Assembly: GCA_964559535.1 (NCBI GenBank)
Contig: CAZLIC010000025.1
Coordinates: forward strand, 1-48,701
Source of the DNA: CAZLIC01 sp964559535
Lineage (GTDB): Bacteria; Pseudomonadota; Alphaproteobacteria; Rhodobacterales; Rhodobacteraceae
Direction of reading: 5' to 3'
Length of the DNA: 48,701 bases
Part shown: one piece after another, positions 29,634-37,840 of the stretch
Layout: every line of letters begins with the position of its first letter
Position numbering within the stretch: the stretch's first letter is position 1
Notes under the pieces: model-generated
What the model was told of the DNA's origin: nothing
Database searches by the model: none
What the model saw: only the letters and a program-made list of their open reading frames with translations
Program-made: the position numbers and the translations under genes

Positions 29634-32522
29634 TCAGACCGGCCGGGGCGCAAGTCCTGCGTGCAGCAGGCGCCGCAGGTCCGCAACGCCAGGGCGTCCG
29701 GCGGCAATGCGCGCCGGATCGGCCATGGTGGCGCGCAGTTGCGGGCGCCGCCGCAACAGGTCGCGCAGCACCCGCTCGGCTGCGCCGACGGTGGTTGCGG
29801 GCAACGTCGCGCAAGGCAGGTCCCAGCGCCGCAGCAGGTCGTGCATCGCCGTCTTGTCGGGCACCACCACAAAGCGCCCCAGGTCCAGCGACTCGAAAAA
29901 CACGCCCGATCCCGAGACCGCATAGCGGTTGCGATAGGGCAGCAGAACAATGTCCAGCCGCCGCATGGCGCTGGCATAGTCCTGTGCTGAAAGCACGCCG
30001 TCGTGCCACCGGCACAACCCCTGCCGCACGGCCCAGTCCATGTAGCTGGCCAGCACCGGATCCATCAGCTCCAGATGGCTGCGGGTGACTTGCACCTCCC
30101 AACGCAGGTCCGGCACATCGGCCAGCGCCAGCATCAGCTCGGGAAACATCTCCAACCCGCGATCAGCCCGGCTGCCCCCAACGATTCCGATGGTGACCTC
30201 ACGCCCGGCAAAGGCCGGCCGCACGGGCTTGGCCGCCGACAACCGCGATGCAGGCAGATAGGGCAGCAGGTGGACCGCCGCGGCAGGCCCGGCTGCCGCC
30301 GCCATCTCGTCGCAGGCGGCCGCCGTTTCGGCATGCACAATCAGCGTGACGCCCGGAGTGTCGCGCAACTGGCGCAGCCCCGCGCCATACACATCGCGGC
30401 CCAGCGCCTGTTCGGCCGGAGTGGCATTCAGGTAGTCGACCTCGATCACCCCGACAATCACCGTCAACGGCTGCCCGGCAAACCGACGGGCAACCCAGCG
30501 CGCAAATCCGCCGATGCTGGCCGACTTCATTGAATGCCAGTACAACACCTGCACCTGCCGCAGGTCGGCGCCATCCAGTGCCTGCGCCAGATCGGCGTCC
30601 ACCGCGCGGGCCAGATTGGCCATGGTTTCCGCGCTGCGCGGAAACTCGTTGAAGGCATAGGGATTCAGGTCCAGCAGGCGGTGCAGGCTGGGGCGCAGCG
30701 CGCCCACGTCGGGGTTGTCCAGCCCCGGCGGGTCGCGGCGCAGGCAGGCCCATATCCGTGCGGCGTCCACGTCCAGTTCTTCGGCCAGAAACCGTGTGGC
30801 AAACGCAGTGTAGGGCAGGTGGTGCCCTGCATTCGCCGCGAACCCCGGATCGATCACCAGTGCCCGTGGTGGCGGTGCAGTTTCGTGCGCAGGATCAGGC
30901 GGCAGGCCGGGGTATCGGTCGATGCGCCCGTTAAGCCATGCGTCCAGCCGCCAGGCCAGTCCGCCCCGCATGTGGCGCGGGTCATCCTGCGGCAAGTCGG
31001 TTCGATCCGGCAGGAACCTGCGCGCCAACGGCAGATCGCCCAGGATGCAGGCGCCATGGGCCAGCGTCAGCGCCAGGTCGTCATCGGGCTGCGGTGCAAC
31101 GGCAAGCAGCCTGTCAAGATAGTCATGCGCCAGATCGGTCCGCCGCAACCGCGCCGCTGCCATGTAGGCCCGGGCCAGCGCCCCCACCGGGTTGCGCGAC
31201 TGCGCAGACACCTTTTCCCACGCAGCCAACGACCCCTGCCAGTCCTGCACAGCCGTCAGCACCCGCGCCAGCAGCGCCGGCCCCTGCGGCAATCCCATCA
31301 GCGCCGGCGCGTGCCGGCGTGCGGCTTCGGCCATCAGCCCGTCCAGGTCGCCAACCTGATCCTCGGCCTGCGTCATCGACTGCAGCGTACGCAGTACCTC
31401 TTCAGGCGCCAGATGCGCCCCCATCACCAGACGGCCCAGCGCCAGACGCGCCACGCCGGGGATTACGGGCACCTCTGCCGCGCCCTGCGCATCCAGCAGC
31501 GACAACGGGCTGCACCCTGCCTGCGCCAGCGCATCGACAAAGTCCCGCAGGCCCGCGGGCCGCGGCACCGCAATCGCCATCAGTTCGGCCGCCTTCGGCT
31601 CGGGCAACGGTCGCCGCGCCGCCTGCCGCGCCGCCTCGGCTCGCGCAGGGTGTCCGCACAGCGCCAGAACCAATGCCAGCGTCAGCGGCATCGCCTGGGC
31701 CGTGGCCCCCCCCGCCATGGCAATCGCGCCCACCCGCGCGGCCGCTTCCGCCACATCCCCCTGCTCTGCCATGGCCAGAACCGCCGACGCCACCACAGCC
31801 TCGTCCGAACCGGGCGGGATCTGCCCTGCCAGAAGGCGCGCACCCGGCAACCGGCGTTGCAGGGCAAGCGCCAGCACCGCCTGCACCGTACGCGCGCGGT
31901 AGGGTTCGCCCGCGGCAATCAGCCCCGCCAGCACCAGCCCGCTGTCGTCCGGCTCCAGTCGGGCCGTCACCTCGTCCAGGAAATGCAGCCCCGTGGCCTG
32001 CAACACCTTGCGCGCCACCTCCGGCCTGTCCGCACCGGCCGCCGACTCGAGCAGCGCGACCACCCCCTGCCGCAGCGTGCCGCGCCACCCGGACGGGAGA
32101 GACGGCATCGCCAGACAGGCCGCGGCCAGATCGGCGGCCGCCGCGGCATGGCGCGCTTCGGCCATCGTCTCGAACTGCAAAAGCCGTGCCCGGCCCGAAT
32201 CCATGCCGCACTGTTCGGCAACCTGCAGTGCCTGCATCCGCAGCGCATAGGCCGTCCGGCCCCGCAGCTGCACCGCCAGATGCGACAGCCGCGCTGCCGC
32301 CCGGCCCGTGGCCGACGCAGGCGGCATCAGCGCCCGCAGCGCCTCGGCCGACGACAGCATCTCAACCGGCGCCCCCTGCAGCCATTCAGCCAAAGCCGCC
32401 AGCGGCCGCTGCCACAGATGCGCCCGCAACGCCGCCGCGACCTCGCCCGAAACGGAATGGCGTGCGGGCAGCCCGGCGCTCTCGCCGGCCGTCCGGTCCA
32501 ATTCGAGCAAGTCTCGCTCCAT
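29634..32522 (-). CDS. Large TPR-like / glycosyltransferase fusion protein
   Basis: 962 residues. Residues 1-~580 are Ala/Leu-rich helical repeats resembling TPR or other solenoid repeats. Residues ~600-950 look like a GT-B glycosyltransferase: IDPGFAANAGHHLPYTAF (donor-independent N-domain glycine loop), IGIVGGSRADRGLEMFPELM, then LPYRNRYAVSGSGVFFESLD (the E-x-x-E region of GT4 enzymes). The acceptor and donor are unknown. ATG 32522 is chosen. An upstream in-frame start (32573) would overlap the preceding gene. It is co-directional with an unknown 290-residue gene 25 bp upstream. No polysaccharide polymerase or flippase is nearby, so a surface-glycan or protein-glycosylation role is only a guess. 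Confidence 0.7.
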   Translation of the reverse strand: MERDLLELDRTAGESAGLPARHSVSGEVAAALRAHLWQRPLAALAEWLQGAPVEMLSSAEALRALMPPASATGRAAARLSHLAVQLRGRTAYALRMQALQVAEQCGMDSGRARLLQFETMAEARHAAAAADLAAACLAMPSLPSGWRGTLRQGVVALLESAAGADRPEVARKVLQATGLHFLDEVTARLEPDDSGLVLAGLIAAGEPYRARTVQAVLALALQRRLPGARLLAGQIPPGSDEAVVASAVLAMAEQGDVAEAAARVGAIAMAGGATAQAMPLTLALVLALCGHPARAEAARQAARRPLPEPKAAELMAIAVPRPAGLRDFVDALAQAGCSPLSLLDAQGAAEVPVIPGVARLALGRLVMGAHLAPEEVLRTLQSMTQAEDQVGDLDGLMAEAARRHAPALMGLPQGPALLARVLTAVQDWQGSLAAWEKVSAQSRNPVGALARAYMAAARLRRTDLAHDYLDRLLAVAPQPDDDLALTLAHGACILGDLPLARRFLPDRTDLPQDDPRHMRGGLAWRLDAWLNGRIDRYPGLPPDPAHETAPPPRALVIDPGFAANAGHHLPYTAFATRFLAEELDVDAARIWACLRRDPPGLDNPDVGALRPSLHRLLDLNPYAFNEFPRSAETMANLARAVDADLAQALDGADLRQVQVLYWHSMKSASIGGFARWVARRFAGQPLTVIVGVIEVDYLNATPAEQALGRDVYGAGLRQLRDTPGVTLIVHAETAAACDEMAAAAGPAAAVHLLPYLPASRLSAAKPVRPAFAGREVTIGIVGGSRADRGLEMFPELMLALADVPDLRWEVQVTRSHLELMDPVLASYMDWAVRQGLCRWHDGVLSAQDYASAMRRLDIVLLPYRNRYAVSGSGVFFESLDLGRFVVVPDKTAMHDLLRRWDLPCATLPATTVGAAERVLRDLLRRRPQLRATMADPARIAAGRPGVADLRRLLHAGLAPRPV

Positions 32523-32547
32523 GCCCGCCCCGCCCGAGTGCGCCGCG

Positions 32548-33420
32548 TCAGTCCGCGCGGCCCGGCATCGCATGCATCTGTGGTGCGCCGAATGCCATCG
32601 CGTCCGACGTTTGCCCGACCCACGGACCCGTACTCACAAGTGCCTGATACGCCGCGCCATCCTCATAGTTGTCCGAACTCACCTCAAGCTCGGCCAGCGC
32701 CTGCTGCACGAAGGCGGCATCGGCAGGCGCCAGCGCCGCAAGGAACATGCCCAGCCGCTCGGCCGAAACCCGCAGCACCAGCCGGTCCACCCCGGGCACG
32801 GCGCGCACCAGAAGGTTCCACCAGGCCCGCACGTCGAATCCGATGTCTGTGTGTGCCCTGGCCAGCGCCACCTGCGCCCGGCCGAACGGCACCACTTCGC
32901 GCAGCCTGGCCTGCCCGTCCACCCGCGCGGCCGGATCATCATCTGCGCCGTGAGGCACCACCCGCACCGACACCCGGGCGCAAGGGCCAGCCTGCCGCAC
33001 GGCATCCATCCCAAGCCTGCCCGGCGCATGCGCGGCCAGACGCGGCAGAAGAACCCCGAACAACGGCATCGCCCGCAGCTTGCGCAGGCGCATCACCCCC
33101 AGCACCGCCTGCTCGGACCGCCGCGTGGCAATCACCAGCGTCACGTCGCCAGTCGCAGGCCCTGGCAGGCGGGCATCCAGGAATTCTCCGTGTTCCAGAA
33201 CTCCGGACATGCGGCTGTCGGGCAACCCCGCCGCGCGCAGCGCCGCGCCCATGGCATCATCGCACAACACATGCCAGCCGGGTTGGGTCAGCGTCTGCAC
33301 CAGCGGCAGATCGGCCATCTGCCGCAGCAGCTGCACCCGCGCCGGAATCTTCTCTGCAAACAAAACGTCCAATCGCCCGTCAAGCGCAACGGCAAGTTGC
33401 CCGAAACTCGCAGTCTCCAT
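32548..33420 (-). CDS. Unrecognised 290-residue protein upstream of the glycosyltransferase-like gene
   Basis: No family is recognised. The sequence is soluble-looking (no signal peptide or membrane helix), alternating alpha/beta: LDVLFAEKIPARVQLLRQMA, GWHVLCDDAMGAALRAAGLP, TLVIATRRSEQAVLGVMRLR, and a C-terminal helical part. The pattern is compatible with a degenerate GT-B or GT-A half-domain, but no donor motif is visible. The ATG at 33420 is one choice. An ATG at 33504 would add 28 residues of low similarity to folded sequence. It probably forms a transcript with the 962-residue gene and is preceded by a 421-bp region with regulatory-looking repeats. Confidence 0.6.
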   Translation of the reverse strand: METASFGQLAVALDGRLDVLFAEKIPARVQLLRQMADLPLVQTLTQPGWHVLCDDAMGAALRAAGLPDSRMSGVLEHGEFLDARLPGPATGDVTLVIATRRSEQAVLGVMRLRKLRAMPLFGVLLPRLAAHAPGRLGMDAVRQAGPCARVSVRVVPHGADDDPAARVDGQARLREVVPFGRAQVALARAHTDIGFDVRAWWNLLVRAVPGVDRLVLRVSAERLGMFLAALAPADAAFVQQALAELEVSSDNYEDGAAYQALVSTGPWVGQTSDAMAFGAPQMHAMPGRAD

Positions 33421-33841
33421 CACCGCCAGTGTCTCCACCTGTTGTACTGCCCCGTCGTTTGCGCCGCGCCTCCCCCATTGCCCCCCGGCAAGAAGGAATG
33501 ACATGGCACAAACCGTCACATCCCAGACCCACCTCTCACCGCCGCGCCCAAACGAACCCCAGCCAAGACAAGCGTCGGCATCTGCGTCCGCAGTCATGGC
33601 GCATCGGTTGTTCAGATATCGCGAGTGAGGGAATGGTTTGCCTGAAAGGAATCATTGGCGGCAGTAGATCAGGTGTAGCCTGCCGCATGCATAGGCATCA
33701 AATAGGCACATGCCACAACACTGTGCAACCACCGTCAGACCATTGTCCGAGCAATTGTAACAATCGGGCACTCCGACCTGGCCCGAACCCTGCTTCGCGG
33801 CAGCCACTTCCCGGCGCCTGCGTGGCGCACGCGGCGTTCTC
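33421..33841. promoter_or_regulatory. 421-bp intergenic region, partly AT-rich, with repeats
   Basis: No convincing gene is seen. Part 33600-33770 is distinctly richer in A+T than its surroundings. It holds a direct repeat ATAGGCA at 33691-33697 and 33702-33708 (11-bp period), a GGCACATGCC palindrome (33705-33714) and ATTGTAACAAT (33754-33764). It is probably the promoter region of the downstream - strand pair. A small RNA cannot be excluded. Confidence 0.45.
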
Positions 33842-34507
33842 CTACCACGCCACTGCCCGCCTTTCGCGGAAAAACCCGCCCGTCGGCCCGTCGTCAGGCA
33901 GCAGCGCCAGCCACACCGGCGTGTCGGCGCCCTGTTCGGGCGTCTTCGGCGCGCTGGTGCCACCCATCCGCGTGGCCACCCACCCCGGATCGCAGGCGTT
34001 CACCTTCACACCCGGCGGCAGGTCGCGCGGCAGCGCCTTGGTCAGCGCGTTCAGGCTGGCCTTCGCCACGCCATAGGCCCCCGGCCCCCCCAGCCCTTGC
34101 GCAAAACTGCCCCAGCCCGACGACAGGTTGACAATCCGACCCCAGCCCAGGCGCCGCCAGTGCGGCACCGAAAGCCGAATCAGGTCCAGCGGCGCGGCCA
34201 CCATCACCTCCATCGCCTCGGCAAAGTCGGACCCCTTTTCCAACAGAGAAACAGAACGCAGCACGCCCGCGTTGTTCACCAGGATGTCCCAGCCCGGCAA
34301 GCCGACCGCGAACACGGTATCCGGGTCGGTAAGGTCCAGCCGCACCCAGGCGACGCCCAGTTCCGCCGCCGCCCGCTCGCCCTCGGCCGGGTCGCGCGCG
34401 CCAATGGTCACGGCACAGCCCTTCGCCGCCAGCCCCGCCGCAATGGCCCGCCCAATGCCGCGGTTGCCCCCCGTCACCAGCGCCCTTGGCCGCAGCGGGC
34501 GGGTCAT
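33842..34507 (-). CDS. Short-chain dehydrogenase/reductase
   Basis: 221 residues of the classical SDR fold: cofactor loop VTGGNRGIGRAIAAG (about 11-25), D-L-T adenine-binding region, NNAG structural motif, catalytic Ser in VNLSSGWGS and YGVAK (Tyr/Lys). The preference for NAD or NADP and the substrate are not evident. The C-terminal segment is short for the family. It overlaps the methyltransferase gene upstream by 4 bp (ATGA), so the two are co-translated and may modify the same small molecule. Confidence 0.88.
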   Translation of the reverse strand: MTRPLRPRALVTGGNRGIGRAIAAGLAAKGCAVTIGARDPAEGERAAAELGVAWVRLDLTDPDTVFAVGLPGWDILVNNAGVLRSVSLLEKGSDFAEAMEVMVAAPLDLIRLSVPHWRRLGWGRIVNLSSGWGSFAQGLGGPGAYGVAKASLNALTKALPRDLPPGVKVNACDPGWVATRMGGTSAPKTPEQGADTPVWLALLPDDGPTGGFFRERRAVAW

Positions 34508-35628
34508 GCCGGTTTCCGCGCGGCAAAGCGCAGCCGCACATAGTCGGCGACCCAGCCAGCCGCGGGGTCGTGCAGCGCGCCCAGGCCCGCTTCGGCCTCG
34601 GTCACCATCCCGTCAGGGTCGGCCACCCCGGCCAGAAACGGCGCAGCAAAGCTCCTCAGCCAGCCCGCCATGCCGGTGGGCAGCGGCGTGGGCCGAGGCA
34701 ACAGCACGCAACTGTCCACCACAAACCCCGCCGCCCGCAGCCGCGCCTCGGCCCGTGGAACCGAAGGGAAGTCCCAAGGCCACACCGGCGCCAGTCCACG
34801 CACCGCCCGCGCGCCGTTCAGCGCCGTCACCACCGCCGCCACGTTGCCAAATCCCCCCTGCTCGGCCACGAACCGCCCACCCGGCCGCAACGCCGCGAAC
34901 ACATTGCCCGCCACCCGCACCGGATCGCGCATCCAGTGCAGCGCCGCGTTCGAGAACACGGCGTCATAGGCGCCCTCTCCGAACGGGTCATGCGCATCCT
35001 GCTGCAGCACCCGCAGCCCCAGCCCACGTGCCGCCACTGCCATCGAGGCGTCAGGCTCCAATCCCGTCACCTCGGCCCCTATCCGCACCGTCAGCCGCCC
35101 GTCGCCACAGCCCAGGTCCAGCACCCGCTCACCCGGCTGCGCCGCCAGCAGCGCCAGCACGTCGGCGCCCAGATCGGCCACGAACCCCGCATCCCGCCGG
35201 TACTGCGCCGCATCCCACACCTGCCCCGCTGCCGGGGCCGCCGCCTGCGTCGCTCGAGCCTGCAAGGCAGCCAGTGCCCGCCCGGCCATCGCCTCGGGCA
35301 CGAAGACATGGTCGTGGTGATAGGCCGCCACCACATTCGCCGGGATCCCCTCGGTCGCCAGCGCCGCCGAGACCGCTGCCGTCAACCCCACACCCGTCAG
35401 CGAAGACCACACCGTCAGCGAAATGCAGGCCATCGGCTCGCCCGCCACACCATGCGCCCGCGCCACCTCGACCGGCAGGATCAGCGACAGCCCCTCCTCC
35501 TCGCGGAAGCTGCCCACCGCCTGGTCCGCCAGCGCATCCATGCCTTGCGCAAACACAAAGGCCCCCGGCCGCCGCGACGGCGCCATCTGCCGCAGCATCT
35601 CGTCCGCACCCGAAACCGGCCCCGCCAT
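34504..35628 (-). CDS. ACT-like domain fused to SAM-dependent methyltransferase
   Basis: 374 residues. Residues ~10-125 resemble the ACT-type domain of small stand-alone alphaproteobacterial proteins (ending VVAAYHHDHVFVPEAMAGRA). Residues ~140-374 are a class I methyltransferase with motif I VLDLGCGDGRLT, then YDAVFSNAALHWM and LRPGGRFVAEQGG, resembling trans-aconitate/UbiE-type enzymes. ATG 35628 has GGGAGG 6 nt upstream. A TTG 18 bp earlier is weaker. ACT domains bind amino acids, so allosteric control of the methyltransferase is a reasonable inference. The downstream SDR gene overlaps by 4 bp. Confidence 0.8.
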   Translation of the reverse strand: MAGPVSGADEMLRQMAPSRRPGAFVFAQGMDALADQAVGSFREEEGLSLILPVEVARAHGVAGEPMACISLTVWSSLTGVGLTAAVSAALATEGIPANVVAAYHHDHVFVPEAMAGRALAALQARATQAAAPAAGQVWDAAQYRRDAGFVADLGADVLALLAAQPGERVLDLGCGDGRLTVRIGAEVTGLEPDASMAVAARGLGLRVLQQDAHDPFGEGAYDAVFSNAALHWMRDPVRVAGNVFAALRPGGRFVAEQGGFGNVAAVVTALNGARAVRGLAPVWPWDFPSVPRAEARLRAAGFVVDSCVLLPRPTPLPTGMAGWLRSFAAPFLAGVADPDGMVTEAEAGLGALHDPAAGWVADYVRLRFAARKPA

Positions 35629-35726
35629 CCCGACCTCCCGCCGCAAGGCCGTGCTGCCTTGTCACCCGACCTTGCCAGCCCCTGTGCCCCGGCACCAGTG
35701 GGTGGAATGCCCTGAGATCTGCGCCT

Positions 35727-35751
35727 CCCCTCCCCTTTTGGGGGGGAGGGG
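35727..35751. repeat. GC-rich hairpin element, copy 1 (CCCCTCCCC...GGGGAGGGG)
   Basis: A 9-bp perfect inverted repeat CCCCTCCCC-ttttggg-GGGGAGGGG is followed by ATGGGGGTGAGGGGG. It lies about 50 bp past the end of the - strand radical SAM gene (35801), where it could help end transcription. Similar sequence-and-tail elements recur between genes in Rhodobacterales. A shorter relative is at 48633-48654. Confidence 0.55.
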
Positions 35752-35800
35752 ATGGGGGTGAGGGGGCGCCTGCCCGTACCCGCGCGCCGGACCGGATCGC

Positions 35801-36883
35801 CTAGAACAGGCTCAGCTGATCCCCGGCCCTGGGCGGCACGCAAAACAGGTCGGTCCGCATCGTCGGCAAGGATCGCGCCAGACCCAGCCGCGCACAGGCC
35901 GCCGCAAACCGCTTCTGCATCAGGTCGGCCCACACCCCCTGCCCCTTGAACCGCACGCCAAAGGTCGGGTCATAGTCGCGCCCGCCGTGCAGCTCACGCA
36001 CCCGCGCCATCACCTTGGCCGCCCGTCCCGGCTCGTACTCTGCCAGCCATTCCTGCCATAGCCCCGCCACCTCGCGCGGCAGCCGCAGCATGATGCTGCT
36101 GGCGGCCACCGCCCCCGCATCACGCGCGGCCTCCAGAATGCGCTCGACCTCGTGGTCGGTCAGCCCCGGAATCACCGGCGACACCATCACCCGTACCGGC
36201 ACGCCCGCATCCGTCAGCCGCCGGATCATCTGCAGCCGCCGCGCCGGGGCGGGCGCCCGCGGCTCCATCCGCCGCGCCAGCCCGGCGTCCAGCGTTGTCA
36301 CCGAAATGCCCACCCGCGCCAGCCCCTGCGCCGCCATCGGCGCCAGCAGGTCAATGTCGCGTTCCACCAGCGACCCGCGCGTGGTGATGCCCAGGGGGTG
36401 GCGGAACGCGGCCAGCACCTCGATCACCTCGCGCGTCACGCGCCGCTCGGCCTCAACGGGCTGGTAGGGGTCGGTGTTGGTGCCCAGCACCACCACCTTC
36501 GGCACATACCCCTTGGCCGAAAGCTCCCGCTCCAGCACCGCGCCGATCCCCGGCCGCGCGATCAGCTTCGTCTCGAAATCCAGCCCCGGCGACAGGTTCA
36601 GGTACGCATGCGTCGGCCGGGCATAGCAATAGACGCAGCCATGCTCGCACCCGCGATAGGGGTTCACGCTGCGGTCAAAGCCCAGATCGGGCGATTCGTT
36701 CCATGCCAGCGCCGACCGCGCGCGTTCATCGCGCACCTCGGTGCGCACCACCCGCGCCTCCTCGGGAATGTCCCAGCCGTCATCCAACGCCTCGCGCGTG
36801 GCGGCCTCATACCGGCCCGCCACATTTGACGCCGCACCCCGCCCGCGCAACGACTGCCCCGGAAGAATCCCCTTGCCCTGCAT
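35801..36883 (-). CDS. PA0069-family radical SAM protein
   Basis: 360 residues. NPYRGCEHGCVYCYARP carries the cluster cysteines at about 79, 83 and 86 (C-x3-C-x2-C). The adjacent DLGFDRSVNPYRG and VVLGTNTDPYQPVEAERR segments are typical of the Spl-like PA0069 family, whose substrate is unknown. ATG 36883 is used. An upstream in-frame extension (37033) would cover the corrinoid gene start and lacks family residues. The C-terminus (FCVPPRAGDQLSLF) is characteristic of the family. It is divergent from the corrinoid gene. Confidence 0.87.
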   Translation of the reverse strand: MQGKGILPGQSLRGRGAASNVAGRYEAATREALDDGWDIPEEARVVRTEVRDERARSALAWNESPDLGFDRSVNPYRGCEHGCVYCYARPTHAYLNLSPGLDFETKLIARPGIGAVLERELSAKGYVPKVVVLGTNTDPYQPVEAERRVTREVIEVLAAFRHPLGITTRGSLVERDIDLLAPMAAQGLARVGISVTTLDAGLARRMEPRAPAPARRLQMIRRLTDAGVPVRVMVSPVIPGLTDHEVERILEAARDAGAVAASSIMLRLPREVAGLWQEWLAEYEPGRAAKVMARVRELHGGRDYDPTFGVRFKGQGVWADLMQKRFAAACARLGLARSLPTMRTDLFCVPPRAGDQLSLF

Positions 36884-36960
36884 GCTGCCATTATGGAACA
36901 CACCGGGAACAGAATCCACCCCTGTCGCGGAACCGTCCCCCCATGTCGCTGCGGGAACAG

Positions 36961-37010
36961 TTGCCCTTGCGGCTTGGGCGCAGTAAGCCCCTGTCAGCAA
37001 CAGGTGACCC
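36961..37010 (+). promoter_or_regulatory. Structured leader (possible pseudoknot and SD hairpin) of the corrinoid gene
   Basis: Two short stems can form an H-type pseudoknot: GCCC 36963-36966 with GGGC 36976-36979, and GGCTT 36971-36975 with AAGCC 36985-36989. A hairpin CCTGT-CAGCA-ACAGG (36990-37004) directly follows and holds the AGG likely used for ribosome binding, 6 bp before ATG 37011. This resembles compact translation-control riboswitches in layout but matches no class I recognise. Confidence 0.4.
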
Positions 37011-37715
37011 ATGGCCGACGACGAAGACATCATCCTCTCCGAGCTCGACGACGAAGAGCTTGTCCTGCAGATGCACGACGACCTCTACGACGGTCTCAAG
37101 GAAGAGATCGAGGAAGGGGTGAACATCCTTCTCGGCCGCGGCTGGACGCCCTATGACGTGTTGACCAAGGCGCTGGTCGCCGGCATGAAGATCGTCGGTG
37201 ACGACTTCCGCGACGGCATCCTGTTCGTGCCCGAGGTGCTGTTGTCGGCCAACGCGATGAAGGCAGGCATGTTCATCCTGAAGCCGCTGCTGGCCGAAAC
37301 CGGCGCGCCCCGCATGGGCAAGATGGTGATCGGCACCGTCAAGGGCGACATTCACGACATCGGCAAGAACCTTGTCGGCATGATGATGGAAGGCGCGGGC
37401 TTCGAAGTGCGCGACCTCGGCATCAACAACTCGGTCGAGAAGTACCTCGAAGCGCTGGAAACCGAAAAGCCCGACATCCTGGGCATGTCGGCGCTGCTGA
37501 CCACGACGATGCCCTACATGAAGGTCGTGATCGACACGCTGAAGGAAAAGGGCATGCGCGAGGACTACATCGTGCTGGTCGGCGGCGCGCCCCTGAACGA
37601 GGAATTCGGCCGCGCCATCGGTGCCGATGCCTATTGCCGCGATGCCGCCGTGGCGGTGGAAACCGCCAAGACGCTGGTTGCGCGCAAGCACAACCAGGGC
37701 GCAGCGCGGACCTGA
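37011..37715 (+). CDS. Corrinoid-binding protein (methyltransferase B12 subunit)
   Basis: 234 residues. An N-terminal helical cap (about 15-95, LDDEELVLQMHDDLYDGLKE and FVPEVLLSANAMKAG) is followed by a B12-binding Rossmann-like domain with KGDIHDIGKNLV. Here H115 is the cobalt ligand and D113/G118 complete D-x-H-x-x-G. Further signatures are MSALLTTTMPYMK and VLVGGAPLNEEF (the lower-ligand pocket). Such proteins carry methyl groups between methyltransferases. In some Rhodobacterales the B12-dependent methionine synthase is split into separate proteins of this kind, and this is a candidate B12 subunit. The partner subunits are not in the window. A terminator follows. Confidence 0.88.
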   Translation: MADDEDIILSELDDEELVLQMHDDLYDGLKEEIEEGVNILLGRGWTPYDVLTKALVAGMKIVGDDFRDGILFVPEVLLSANAMKAGMFILKPLLAETGAPRMGKMVIGTVKGDIHDIGKNLVGMMMEGAGFEVRDLGINNSVEKYLEALETEKPDILGMSALLTTTMPYMKVVIDTLKEKGMREDYIVLVGGAPLNEEFGRAIGADAYCRDAAVAVETAKTLVARKHNQGAART

Positions 37716-37738
37716 CCTGGGCCGCCTTGCTGGCCTAG

Positions 37739-37768
37739 GGCCCGGCCGCCGCGCCGGGCCTTTTCGTT
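37739..37768 (+). terminator. Intrinsic terminator after the corrinoid gene
   Basis: GGCCCGGC-cgccgc-GCCGGGCC forms an 8-bp stem ending at 37760, followed by TTTTCGTT. This is the best classical terminator in the window and separates the corrinoid gene from the DUF1638 gene, which then needs read-through or its own promoter. Confidence 0.8.
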
Positions 37769-37840
37769 GCCGGAATGCCGTTGCAGCCGCGCGCAGGGGA
37801 TGACGAAAAGAGGACGTGCAGAGTATGCGGGGAAGACACG

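Noticed and set aside
29615..29650. CCCGGCC/GGCCGGG stem between the ABC permease and glycosyltransferase-like genes
   Set aside because: Short stem without T-run on either strand and it extends into coding sequence.
30534..34076. 1180-codon + strand frame opposite the glycosyltransferase-like pair and SDR gene
   Set aside because: Composition (Arg, Gln, His, Pro) is that of an antisense shadow and it runs through three unrelated genes and the intergenic patch.
36961..37010. Assignment of the corrinoid leader to the known SAM/SAH or SAM-II riboswitch class
   Set aside because: The remembered conserved nucleotides of those classes are not present. Only the general pseudoknot layout is similar.
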